Origin: CAVVKW01 sp963749035
Lineage (GTDB): Bacteria > Verrucomicrobiota > Verrucomicrobiia > Chthoniobacterales > JAATET01
Direction: 5' to 3'
DNA length: 64,000 nt
NCBI GenBank assembly: GCA_963749035.1
Contig: CAVVKW010000004.1
Location: 186,001 to 250,000, forward strand
Shown: piece by piece, positions 16,645 through 24,452 of the stretch
Layout of the letters: every line of letters starts with the position of its first letter
Position numbering within the stretch: position 1 is the stretch's first letter
Translations under genes and position numbers: made by a program
The notes under the pieces: generated by a model
The model's input: only the letters and a program-made list of their open reading frames with translations
Told to the model about the DNA's origin: nothing
Database searches by the model: none

Positions 16645-17129
16645 GGTGTGGTGAGTTGCTCGTTCATCCTCGATCATTGTTTGGGTGGTTCGGTTACCGC
16701 CGTGCAGCGGTTCCGCGATTACGATTTGCAGAGGGTCGAAGCGGGGATTTTCGTAGCCCGGAGGAAGCTGAATTCAGTGGTCAAAAAGGAAAGCTGATTA
16801 AGTCGTGCGGGCCTGCAACCGGATTTCGTGCAAAAGCTCGGGCCGTCCACCGTCGACCCACGAAACGGTCGGAGGGTAGTCGGATAGACTATTGAGCTTT
16901 CGGCGACGACTTCGTCGTGCGCCAACTCCTCAGCGAAGGGAAGTTCCGATCCGGTTGGATTGAGCGATCGGGATGCTGCGGTGGGCGGTGGGCGGTGAGG
17001 TCAGCAAGCGGGGTGGGGCAGACGGCGATGGGAATGGTGCCAAATGGAAAAGGCTCTACTAAATTTTTTGAAATTCCGTCCCTAAAAACGACGGTGAATG
17101 CACCGGGTGGGCGGTGAAGGCGGGGCGGG
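16645..17129. other. Intergenic region after the oxidase cluster
   Basis: About 485 bases between two gene blocks that converge here. Open frames exist on both strands but none has a recognisable domain. The only structural element seen is a tight hairpin at 16902-16923 (GGCG-ACGAC…GTCGT-G-CGCC, one bulge, three-base loop). No T tract follows on either strand, so it is not a standard terminator. Confidence 0.5.
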
Positions 17130-17621
17130 CTATTTCCGTCCTCCGTGGAATTCGACGAGGTTTCCGTTTACCTGGGCGGTGATCTCCAACGCGCCGCCGC
17201 CGACGAGGCGGACGGTGCCCGACATCGAGGTATCCCCGGAGGTCACATCGAGAAAAACGCGGCGGTTTTTCAGGACGTAGGTGCCGGTGGCGGAAAGGCC
17301 ACGGCGGGTCGGGTCGATGGTGTTGGCGGTGAAGGTGCCGTCGGGTAGGAAGCGCCAGACGGTTCGGACGTTGGAGCGAGCACCGACTTCGTTGTAGAAG
17401 GTGTTTTTCCAGCGCAGGAGGGCAGCGCCACCATTTCTGGAGGAGCGGAAGACGATTTTGCTGGCGCCGCCGCTCTGGAGTTCGGGGCCATTGACGTTGT
17501 AACCGCCGTCATACTTGGCGGCGAACTTCTTGAACCCGGTGCGCGGTCCGGCCGTTGCCGGCGCGATGAGTGCCAGAAACGCGGCAACGGCGAGGAGCTG
17601 GAACGGGCGGGCGGCGGTCAT
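17130..17621 (-). CDS. Secreted protein of unknown function
   Basis: A 163-residue protein with a clear signal peptide (about residues 1-24, ending LIAPATAG). The mature part is beta-rich, without cysteines, and contains WRFLPDGTFTANTI and GLSATGTYVLKNRRVFLDV, reminiscent of small lipocalin-like or copper-resistance-like beta folds in which a polypeptide measures a 'full minus baseline' signal. No family can be named. It is the last gene of the minus-strand set downstream of rnc, 65 bases after the membrane protein, and may be co-transcribed with it. Confidence 0.6.
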   Translation of the reverse strand: MTAARPFQLLAVAAFLALIAPATAGPRTGFKKFAAKYDGGYNVNGPELQSGGASKIVFRSSRNGGAALLRWKNTFYNEVGARSNVRTVWRFLPDGTFTANTIDPTRRGLSATGTYVLKNRRVFLDVTSGDTSMSGTVRLVGGGALEITAQVNGNLVEFHGGRK

Positions 17622-17686
17622 GGTTCAGGACGAGGAATGCTTACTTTAGCAAAGGTCGCGACATTGTGGAGGGAAAATGGGTGGCC

Positions 17687-18241
17687 TCAGTGCCAAAAGA
17701 TGATCGCATAGAGGAGGATGAGGCCGCCGTAGGCAATGCCGGCCCAACTGGCGCGGCGGTAGAGCTTTTCACGTGGAACGAGGTAGGCGATGGCGTCGCG
17801 GAGGAGGAACGGCATCCCCACCAGGAAGAGGCCGCTGAAGATCCAGAGGTAGGCGAGGGCAACGAGGAAGAGGCGGGACAGCGGCTCCTGGAGGAAAGCG
17901 GCTTCGAGGAGGGGGCCGGCGGCGAGCAGGGCGAGAATGCCGAGACTGCGAACGGCGAGGAATTCGTCGACGAAATACCAGGTGAGGACGGCGCCGACGG
18001 GGACGGCGAGAATGAGGAGTCGGCGGAGCCGGGCGAACTCGCCGAGATCCATGGTGCAGACGAGCCAGAAGGCCCAGAGGGCGGCAATGGCGAGGAGAAT
18101 GGTGCCGACGACGCGGGAGCGGGGGAAGGTGAGTAGGCGTGGGCGGACGACGTCGGGCGCGGTGAGAGCGAAGGCGTGCGTGCCGATGAGCAGCAGGCCG
18201 ACGACGATGCCGACGGCAACGAGCGGGAACGAATAAATCAC
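17687..18241 (-). CDS. Five-to-six-helix membrane protein of unknown function
   Basis: A 184-residue hydrophobic protein starting at GTG 18241, which overlaps the rnc stop as GTGA. Helices are visible at FPLVAVGIVVGLLLIGTHAF, VVGTILLAIAALWAFWLV, LLILAVPVGAVLTWYFV, LGILALLAAGPLLEAAF, LFLVALAYLWIFSGLFLVG and the terminal GIAYGGLILLYAIIF. Conserved-looking motifs are few (VDEFLAVRSLG, REKLYRRASW). I recognise no family. The open frame continues upstream inside rnc, but that part does not look membrane-like, so the GTG is preferred. Confidence 0.65.
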   Translation of the reverse strand: MIYSFPLVAVGIVVGLLLIGTHAFALTAPDVVRPRLLTFPRSRVVGTILLAIAALWAFWLVCTMDLGEFARLRRLLILAVPVGAVLTWYFVDEFLAVRSLGILALLAAGPLLEAAFLQEPLSRLFLVALAYLWIFSGLFLVGMPFLLRDAIAYLVPREKLYRRASWAGIAYGGLILLYAIIFWH

Positions 18242-19071
18242 GGTGTCACTTCCACCTTGCGGCTGGCGGGAGGTCGAGTCGGTTTTTTGACGGCGGTGGT
18301 TTTTTTCGGCCGAGCGAGAGGTTTGGCCGATTTGAGCTGGAGCCACTTTTCCTGGAGGAGCGCGGAGGTGGCGGCTTCGACTTCGGCCTGTTTTTTACTT
18401 CGGCCGGCGCCGACGGCAAGAATGAGGTCGTTCCAGATGACGTGGCACTCGAAATTCTTCTGATGTTCGGGCCCGGTCTGGGAGACGACTTCGTAGTGGG
18501 GAGCGCTGGGCGAGATCGCTTGGAGGAGTTCCTGGAGTTTGCCCTTTGGATTGATTTCCTCGGGCTGGGTGCGCATGTCGGCGAATTCATCGGCAGCTTC
18601 GCGGAGGATGAAGTCCCGGACGACTTCGTAGCCGCCATCGAGGTGCATGGCGCCGATGAGGGCCTCGAAGGCATCGGCGAGCGTCGAAGGGCGGGAGCGT
18701 CCGCCGCTGGCGTCTTCACCGCGTCCCATCATGAGGTGGCCGCCGAGCCCGACGGCGGCGGCGTAGCCCTTGAGTCCGCTGCGGGAAACGATGCGGGTGC
18801 GAAGTTTGGTGAGGCGACCTTCGGGAAAATCGGGGAACATCTGGTAGAGATGCTCGGTGACGACGAGTTGAAGGACGGCGTCGCCGAGGAATTCGAGCCG
18901 CTGATTGTCGAAGGGGTAGTTTTTCCGCTCGAGGGAAATGCTGGCGTGGGTGAGGGCTTCGGCGAGAAGCAGGGAGTTGCGAAACTTGTAACCGATGCGC
19001 TCCTCGAGGGGGTTCATCAACGCGGCGGGAATCTGCTGCGTGGTTGGCGACTTGGGTTCCATTCCTTCCAT
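18238..19071 (-). CDS. rnc: Ribonuclease III
   Basis: A 277-residue double-strand-specific endoribonuclease that processes rRNA precursors and some mRNAs. The RNase III signature NQRLEFLGDAVL is at residues 56-67, with E60 and D64. The second acidic pair is D133 and E136 in LADAFEALIGA. A double-stranded RNA-binding domain follows (about 175-245, with NPKGKLQELLQ and AGRSKKQAEVEAATSALL). The basic tail KSAKPLARPKKTTAVKK is longer than usual and may add RNA affinity. The ATGs at 19071 and 19062 are both possible starts. A tRNA-Arg gene lies just upstream. Confidence 0.95.
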   Translation of the reverse strand: MEGMEPKSPTTQQIPAALMNPLEERIGYKFRNSLLLAEALTHASISLERKNYPFDNQRLEFLGDAVLQLVVTEHLYQMFPDFPEGRLTKLRTRIVSRSGLKGYAAAVGLGGHLMMGRGEDASGGRSRPSTLADAFEALIGAMHLDGGYEVVRDFILREAADEFADMRTQPEEINPKGKLQELLQAISPSAPHYEVVSQTGPEHQKNFECHVIWNDLILAVGAGRSKKQAEVEAATSALLQEKWLQLKSAKPLARPKKTTAVKKPTRPPASRKVEVTP

Positions 19072-19124
19072 TCCGTCTAAACGACCTCTCGCGGACGTCC
19101 GCGGGGTGGATCGGAATATCCTGG

Positions 19125-19201
19125 TGGTGCAGCCGTAGGGATTCGAACCCCAAACCTCCTGATCCGTAGTCAGGTGCTCTATCCAGTTGAGCTACGGCTG
19201 C
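19125..19201 (-). tRNA. tRNA-Arg (ACG anticodon)
   Basis: A cloverleaf is drawn on the minus strand. Acceptor GCAGCCG (from 19201) pairs with CGGCTGC (19129-19135), followed by discriminator A and encoded CCA (19125-19127). The anticodon arm CTGA-CTACGGA-TCAG presents ACG. The T-arm contains GGTTCGAAT. Wobble A34 is normally converted to inosine in this tRNA. Confidence 0.95.
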
Positions 19202-19280
19202 AGCGATAGGAGGGGAGACTTGTAGCGGCTTGGCGTGGGAAGTCAAGAAGTTGTGGAGGAGATTTTGAGATATCTGGTTT

Positions 19281-19315
19281 TTAACCACGGACTGCACGGA
19301 GGACACCGATGGACA
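19281..19315. repeat. Dispersed intergenic repeat (ACCACGGA / CACGGAGGACAC type)
   Basis: TTAACCACGGACTGCACGGA followed by GGACACCGATGGA is an imperfect run of CACGGA-like units. Spacers of this kind are common and multicopy in many environmental genomes. It sits between the tRNA-Arg and the rpsR terminator and has no coding content. Confidence 0.45.
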
Positions 19316-19350
19316 ACGGCCCGGAGGGCGAAGTGCTACCGAGGGTTCAC

Positions 19351-19383
19351 GAAAAAGGACGCACCGGGAGGGGTGCGTCCTTT
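19351..19383 (-). terminator. Rho-independent terminator of rpmG-rpsR
   Basis: AAAGGACGCACC (19354-19365) pairs perfectly with GGTGCGTCCTTT (19372-19383) around a six-base loop. On the minus strand the stem is followed by TTTTTC. It lies about 20 bases after the rpsR stop, exactly where a terminator is expected. Confidence 0.85.
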
Positions 19384-19405
19384 CTCGGAAGAATTTCGGT
19401 TTTGC

Positions 19406-19645
19406 TTAGCGCATGAGGAGGCTGGCGCGGGAGCGTTTGATCTCGCGGGTGATCTTGCGGTGCAGGTGAGCTGGCATACCGGTCATCCGGCGTGGCAGGA
19501 TCTTGCCGCTTTCGGTGACGAAGCGCTTGAGGAGCTCGGGGTTTTTGTAATCGATGGCTTCGACCGCGAGGTCGATGCGGCGGCGCGGGATGCGGCGGTT
19601 GGCGCGGCGGAAGGCGGAGCGGCGTTTGGCGTTTTTCGGTTGCAT
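19406..19645 (-). CDS. rpsR: 30S ribosomal protein bS18
   Basis: A 79-residue basic protein of the small subunit platform. The family core is clear: IDYKNPELLKRFVTESGKILPRR followed by TGMPAHLHRKITREIKRSR. Normal bacterial bS18 length. It is the last gene of a DksA-like, rpmG, rpsR series and is followed by a strong terminator. In many bacteria rpsR lies between rpsF and ssb or rplI; here rpsF-ssb is nearly 9 kb away on the other strand. Confidence 0.96.
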   Translation of the reverse strand: MQPKNAKRRSAFRRANRRIPRRRIDLAVEAIDYKNPELLKRFVTESGKILPRRMTGMPAHLHRKITREIKRSRASLLMR

Positions 19646-19647
19646 GA

Positions 19648-19821
19648 TTATTTAACTTCGCGGTGAAGCGTGTGGCGCTTGAGCGCGGGGTTGTATTTCT
19701 TCTTTTCGAGGCGGCCCGGGGTGCGGGGGCTCTTCTTGTTTCGCGAGCTCATGTAGCGCGAAGGTGATTTGCCCTCGGCGCGAGCCTCGGTGCATTCGAG
19801 TGTGATGATTTCCTGTGCCAT
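19648..19821 (-). CDS. rpmG: 50S ribosomal protein bL33
   Basis: A 57-residue protein. The pattern ITLECTEARAEGKSPSRY, then SSRNKKSPRTPGRLEKKKYNPALKRHTLHREVK, matches bL33. Only one cysteine is present, so this is the zinc-independent form. It starts 8 bases after the DksA-like stop and ends 2 bases before rpsR, so the three genes are very likely one transcript. The frame is open further upstream, but the MAQEIITLEC start is the family start. Confidence 0.93.
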   Translation of the reverse strand: MAQEIITLECTEARAEGKSPSRYMSSRNKKSPRTPGRLEKKKYNPALKRHTLHREVK

Positions 19822-19829
19822 GGTGGTGA

Positions 19830-20531
19830 TTAGTCTTTGCTGTCGGAGGAGCTGTCGTCGTCGGAGTCGTCGCCGTCGTCGTCGGTGAGTCCGAACAGGG
19901 AAGCGACGGGTTGATTGTGTTTCTGGTAGCGGCCGCGCTTCTCGATCTCGGCTTGGCACTCCACCGTGTAACGGGTGAAGGGGAGGGCTTCGAGGCGGGC
20001 TTTGAGAATGGGTTTGCCGGACATCTCGCAGTTGCCGTAGGTGCCGGTTTCGATCCGTTTGAGGGCTTCGTCGATCTCGTAGAGGCTGTCCTGCTCCTGG
20101 GAGAGGAGACTGAGGGCGAAGTCGCGGTCGTAGGCGTCGCTGCCGGCGTCGGCCTGGTGCATGCCGAAGGCGGATTCGTTGTCACCACCATTGCGAAGGC
20201 TGTCGCGGGCGACGCCGTTCATGCTGTCGAGCAGGGTGTCCTTGAGCGTGAGAAGGCGGACGCGCTGCTTCTCGAGGAAGGGTGTCATCTTGACGGGGGT
20301 GGTGGATCCGTCCTTGGCGGAAACGGGCTTGGTGGTCGCCGGAGCTTGGGTCGCGCTGCTCTTGGCCTTGCTCTTCGCGGGAGCCGTCTTGGTTGCCTTG
20401 GTCGCGCTCGTCGCTTTGGTCGCGCTCGTCGTCGACGGGGCCGATTTCTTGGCGGTGGTCGCCTTCGCTTTCGGCTGGGTGGACTTGGATTTGGACGCTG
20501 GCTTAGCCGCGGCGGTTTTCTTGGTAGCCAT
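19830..20531 (-). CDS. DksA/TraR-family regulator with Lys/Ala/Thr-rich tail and reduced zinc finger
   Basis: A 233-residue protein in two parts. Residues 1-80 are a low-complexity Lys-Ala-Thr-Ser-Pro tail (for example TSATKATSATKATKTAPAK) like bacterial histone-H1-type segments. Residues about 82-200 are a DksA/TraR domain: coiled-coil helices (SLLSQEQDSLYEIDEALKRI), then GTYGNCEMSGKPI and TRYTVECQAEIEK. The usual C4 finger is CxxC-x17-CxxC; here it reads C168-x2-S171 … T189-x2-C192, so two of the four zinc ligands are replaced at the correct spacing. DksA-type proteins bind the RNA polymerase secondary channel. The C-terminus is very acidic (DDDGDDSDDDSSSDSKD). It heads the rpmG-rpsR transcript. 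The frame stays open far upstream by chance; MATKKTAAAK is the start. Confidence 0.82.
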   Translation of the reverse strand: MATKKTAAAKPASKSKSTQPKAKATTAKKSAPSTTSATKATSATKATKTAPAKSKAKSSATQAPATTKPVSAKDGSTTPVKMTPFLEKQRVRLLTLKDTLLDSMNGVARDSLRNGGDNESAFGMHQADAGSDAYDRDFALSLLSQEQDSLYEIDEALKRIETGTYGNCEMSGKPILKARLEALPFTRYTVECQAEIEKRGRYQKHNQPVASLFGLTDDDGDDSDDDSSSDSKD

Positions 20532-20690
20532 GAAAATTACGGATCTGGGTGAGTGGAAAAGGCGGGGAATGTATTTGCGGGCGGTTGATAACGCAAGGTG
20601 TTTTACGGGTTTTCTAAGGGGCTGAGTCCGGTGGCGGGGGGATGAAATAGCGCGGCATGTGACTTGCCGGGGGGCGCGGACTCGGCTCGT

Positions 20691-23600
20691 ATGCGGCGGA
20701 TGCGGAAGTGGCAATTGGCGTTGGTGGGAATCCTGGCGGTGCTGTCGGTGGTGGTGGCTTGGGAGCTGCGGACGGCGGCGTTTCCGGTCGTGGGTGCGGA
20801 ATTTTCGCTGAGCCGGGAGGAGGTGCCGTCGCGGATGGTGTCGGTGATGGACGGCTTGGGATACGAGCTGCGGGGAAGTCGGCGGGCGGTCTCGTTCGGA
20901 GAATCGACGGGCGAGCTGAATTACGTCGAACTGGTGGCGGGGGCGGAGCGGCTGGAGGAGCTGGGGGAGCAGGGGTTGGTGATTTGGTATTGGGTCGGGC
21001 GGTGGTTTTGGCCGGGGGAGTGGGAGGAGACGTCGATTTGGCTGAGTCCGGGCGGAGAGCTGACCGGACTGTGGCGGACGCTGGAGGAGGAGAGGGAGTT
21101 GCCTTCGTTGGAACGGGCGGAGGCTTTGGAGGTGGCTGGGAATTTCCTGAAGGAACGGGTGACGCAGCATCCGATGGCGGGGCTGGAATTGGTCTCGGAG
21201 AGCTCGGAGCAGCTGGAGAATCGGGTGGACTGGACGTTCACCTGGGAGCGGGAGGGGCTGCGCGTGGGGGAGGCGCCGTTTCAACTGACCGTGACGGTGC
21301 AGGGGAACGAGGTCGGTGGATACGGGGAGGGGCTGGTGATTCCTGAGGGGTGGACGCGGGAGTTTGAGCGGAAGCGGGAGGTGAACGAGTTGTGTTCGAT
21401 GCTGGCGGGGTTTGGGTCGTTGGCGGTGTTGATCGCGCTGATGGTCGATTTTATCGTGCGGATCCGGCGGGGCGACGTGCGTTGGCGAACGGCGGTGCCG
21501 TGGGGGTGGCTGGCGGTGACGGCGGTGGTGGCACTGGCGGTGGAGGTGAACGCGTTTCCGGACGCGGTGTTCGGTTACGACACGTTGCAAAATTGGAACT
21601 CGTTTCTGGTGGAGTCGGGGGTCGACGCGGTGCGGAACGCGGTCTTTGTCGCGGTGGGGCTTTGGCTGATCTTCGTGATGGCGGACGGGGTGTATCGCGA
21701 CGGGTTGCCGGGGACCGCGCCGATGCGCTGGATGCTGGGGCGGGGGGCGATCAGCGATCCGTGGGTGAACCGGGGAATCGGGGTGGGAATCGTGGCGGCG
21801 ATGATCTCGCTCGGCTACGTGACGATTTTTTACGTCGTGGGGAGATGGGTGGGGGTGTGGTGCCCGGTGGATTTGGACACGGCGGAGATCTTCACGGGGT
21901 GGCTGCCGTGGGTGCAGCCGGCGGAGGTGGGGCTGAGCGCGTCTTTCGGCGAGGAGCTTTTGTTTCGAGTGGTGGCACTGCTTTTGATCTGGCGAGTGAC
22001 GCGAAGGCGCTGGGTCGCGGTGGTGGGGTCGGCGTTGATCTGGGCGTTCCTGCACAGTGATTACCCGCAGATGCCGGGATACGTGCGGGGGCTGGAGTTG
22101 ACGGTGGTGGGGATCGCGTGGGGGATTTTGTTTCTGAAATTCGGGCTGATATCGACGCTGACCGCGCATTATCTCTACAATTGCTGGATCGGGAGCGTGG
22201 TGGTCTTCGCTTCGGATTCCTGGGTGAATCAAGTGGGCGCGCTGGCGGTCTCGCTGTGGCCGGTGGGAATTTTCCTGTGGGGTTGGCTGCGGCGGAAGCA
22301 CCCGGAGACGTGGGAAGAGGAGTCGGTGGTCGGGAAGCCGGTGCAGGTGGGTGAAGTCGTGCCCGCGGTGGCGGTGGGGTCTCGGGTCTTTTCGACGTGG
22401 GGAATGGTGGCGGTGGCGGCGTTTTGCGCGGGAGTCCTGATGCTGACGTGGGTGGTTCCGCTTCCGCAGGCGGCGATGGATCAATTTGGAAAGCACGGAC
22501 TTTCCCGCGCAGAGATCGGGGTGGCGGCGGATGCGGTGATGCGGGAGCGGGGTGAGGATCCGGGGGGCTACCGGCGGTTGATTTCTTCTTCGCGAGAGTC
22601 GGTCCCGGCGCCCGGCTATCTTTTGGAACACGGGGGGCTGGAGGAGTTGGCCGATTTATTCGGCGAGGAGTGGCCGGACGTGGAGTGGAACGTCCGATAT
22701 TTTCGCGAGCTGGATCCGGAGGAATTTTTCCTGCGATTCGATCGGAACGGACGGTTGGTGCGTTGGCGGCACGACGTGCTGAACGAGGCGGAGGGGGCGG
22801 AGCTGGAGCGGGATGCGGCGCTGGCTTTGGCCGAGGAAGAGCTGACGCGGACGCACGGCGTGGATCTGACGCGGGAGGAGCTGACGACGGAACGTTTGAC
22901 GCAGCGGGAGCAGCGGCGGGATTATCGGTTCGTTTTCGAGCGGAAAGATTTCGGCTGGGGGGAGGCGAAGCTGCGGACGGGGATCTCGGTGCAGGGGGAC
23001 GAGCCGGTGAGGTTCTGGAAGTCCGTGAAGGTGCCGGAGACCTGGCAGTTGGATCGGGAGAAGTCGGGGTGGCGCCAGCTCATCACGGACGAGGTGCGAT
23101 CGGTGGTGGATCTGCTGCACGGCGGTGGGTTGCTGGTGCTGATCGTGATCGTGATCGGACGGAGACTGGTGCCCTGGCGGGCGGCGTTCGTCGGCGGACT
23201 GGTGCCGTTGGCTCTGGAGTTGATCGGGAGCGCGAACGAGTTGCCGTGGTTTTTCTCGGGATACGATACGGCGAAGCCGCTAGCTGGATTTGTCGCGAGG
23301 GAGCTCGTGAGCGAAATGACGGGGGCGGTGATGGCGTATCTGGGTGGGGTGCTGACGGTGGGGATGAGTCTGGGATTTTTGCGGTGGGGGTTTGGGTTGG
23401 GGTGGCGGGACTTGCTGGCGGTGTCACCGGTGGCGGGTGGCAAGTGGCGGTCGGCGGTGAATCTCGTGGTGATCGTGGCGGGGAGCGTGCTGGCGTTTGA
23501 ATTGCTGAGCTTCGGGCGGAATCTGGTGGCGGGTCATTTTCTGCCGAGCTGGGTGGCGCACTACGGGAGTTGGTCGGTGCGGGAATCGGTGTTGTGGTTG

Positions 23601-24047
23601 GATGGGTTGGTTGGCGCGTTGAGTTCGGCGTTTAGTTCGACGCTGGCGGCGGCGATGTGGTTTGGCGTGCTGGGGGTGGTGTGGAGGTGGTCGCGGGTGG
23701 CGGCGGTGGTCCTCGGGTGTTTTTACCCGCTGGTCGGGGCACTGGGTGCGGATAGCTGGGCGGAATTTGCCTACCGGGTGGGTTCGGAGGAGTTGGAGTG
23801 GCTGATGTTGGTCGGGTTGGTGTTATGGGTCTGGCGGGCGGATGGGGTGCTGGTGTTCACGGTCTATTTCCTGAAGGGCCTGGCGGGTTACGCGGAGAGT
23901 CTGTGGGAGAACGGGGGGCCGGCCTATCAGTGGGAGGCGTGGATTTTGGCGGGGATCGGGGTGATGACGCTGGGGGCGGTGGTCGGCTGGCGAGTCGGTG
24001 GGTGGCGATCTCGGGGGAAGCTCTCGAGCGAGAGGGCGATTGATTGA
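20691..24047 (+). CDS. Giant CPBP-family intramembrane protease with internal duplication
   Basis: An 1118-residue membrane protein made of two similar halves. Each half has an extracytoplasmic domain of about 200 residues followed by a bundle of membrane helices. The first half carries the full CPBP (Rce1-like) metalloprotease set: E421-E-L-L-F-R426, H455 in AFLHSDY and H493-Y-L-Y-N497. In the second half (about 590-1118) the corresponding helices lack EExxxR and the histidines. Matching blocks include IPEGWTREFERKREV with VPETWQLDREKSGW, and VFGYDTLQNW with FSGYDTAKPL. CPBP enzymes cleave or process membrane-linked substrates; the substrate here is unknown. The ATG at 20691 is followed by a hydrophobic anchor. 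It starts 159 bases from the divergent DksA-like gene and ends 3 bases before the next gene. Confidence 0.8.
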   Translation: MRRMRKWQLALVGILAVLSVVVAWELRTAAFPVVGAEFSLSREEVPSRMVSVMDGLGYELRGSRRAVSFGESTGELNYVELVAGAERLEELGEQGLVIWYWVGRWFWPGEWEETSIWLSPGGELTGLWRTLEEERELPSLERAEALEVAGNFLKERVTQHPMAGLELVSESSEQLENRVDWTFTWEREGLRVGEAPFQLTVTVQGNEVGGYGEGLVIPEGWTREFERKREVNELCSMLAGFGSLAVLIALMVDFIVRIRRGDVRWRTAVPWGWLAVTAVVALAVEVNAFPDAVFGYDTLQNWNSFLVESGVDAVRNAVFVAVGLWLIFVMADGVYRDGLPGTAPMRWMLGRGAISDPWVNRGIGVGIVAAMISLGYVTIFYVVGRWVGVWCPVDLDTAEIFTGWLPWVQPAEVGLSASFGEELLFRVVALLLIWRVTRRRWVAVVGSALIWAFLHSDYPQMPGYVRGLELTVVGIAWGILFLKFGLISTLTAHYLYNCWIGSVVVFASDSWVNQVGALAVSLWPVGIFLWGWLRRKHPETWEEESVVGKPVQVGEVVPAVAVGSRVFSTWGMVAVAAFCAGVLMLTWVVPLPQAAMDQFGKHGLSRAEIGVAADAVMRERGEDPGGYRRLISSSRESVPAPGYLLEHGGLEELADLFGEEWPDVEWNVRYFRELDPEEFFLRFDRNGRLVRWRHDVLNEAEGAELERDAALALAEEELTRTHGVDLTREELTTERLTQREQRRDYRFVFERKDFGWGEAKLRTGISVQGDEPVRFWKSVKVPETWQLDREKSGWRQLITDEVRSVVDLLHGGGLLVLIVIVIGRRLVPWRAAFVGGLVPLALELIGSANELPWFFSGYDTAKPLAGFVARELVSEMTGAVMAYLGGVLTVGMSLGFLRWGFGLGWRDLLAVSPVAGGKWRSAVNLVVIVAGSVLAFELLSFGRNLVAGHFLPSWVAHYGSWSVRESVLWLDGLVGALSSAFSSTLAAAMWFGVLGVVWRWSRVAAVVLGCFYPLVGALGADSWAEFAYRVGSEELEWLMLVGLVLWVWRADGVLVFTVYFLKGLAGYAESLWENGGPAYQWEAWILAGIGVMTLGAVVGWRVGGWRSRGKLSSERAID

Positions 24048-24050
24048 GAC

Positions 24051-24434
24051 GTGAAGAAACTGAAGGTCTATCTCTACAGAAACTGTGACGGGTGCCGCCG
24101 GGCGGTGAAGTGGTTGCGCGAACGGGGTGTCGGGTTTGAAGAAATTCCGGTTCGAGAATCGCCGCCGGAGCCGGCGGAGTTGCGGGCGGCACTGGAGGCG
24201 GTCGGTGGCAACCGGAGGCGGTTGTTCAACGTGGCGGGTCGCGACTACCGGGCGATGGGGTTGTCGGAAAAGCTGGGCGCCTTGAGCGAGGACGAGGCGA
24301 TCGATCTGCTGGCGGGGAATGGGAGTCTGGTGAAGCGCCCGTTCGTCATCGAAGACGGTGGGGAGGGCGTCGTGCTGGTGGGGTTTGACGCGGGCGCGTG
24401 GGGGAGGGCGTTGGGCGTTGCGGGGGGAGGGTGA
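24051..24434 (+). CDS. ArsC/Spx/YffB-family thioredoxin-like protein
   Basis: A 127-residue protein starting at GTG 24051, three bases after the protease gene. The N-terminus VYLYRNCDGCRRAVKWLRERG carries C12-x-x-C15 at the active-site position of the ArsC-like fold. The downstream RRLFNVAGRDYRAMGLSEKLG and SLVKRPFVIEDG match the family's second half. Members include arsenate reductases, Spx and the uncharacterised YffB. The lack of an arsenic operon and the CxxC make a YffB- or Spx-like role more likely than arsenate reduction. The tail is Gly/Val-rich. Confidence 0.8.
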   Translation: MKKLKVYLYRNCDGCRRAVKWLRERGVGFEEIPVRESPPEPAELRAALEAVGGNRRRLFNVAGRDYRAMGLSEKLGALSEDEAIDLLAGNGSLVKRPFVIEDGGEGVVLVGFDAGAWGRALGVAGGG

Positions 24435-24452
24435 ATCCGGCAAGCTCCGGCG

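Noticed and set aside
16902..16923. Hairpin as a terminator of the oxidase cluster
   Set aside because: No T tract on either strand and about 260 bases from the last stop.
19830..22631. 933-codon minus-strand frame running from the DksA-like gene through the CPBP gene
   Set aside because: Only the last 233 codons match a protein family; the rest is the antisense of the protease with Pro/Arg/His-rich nonsense.
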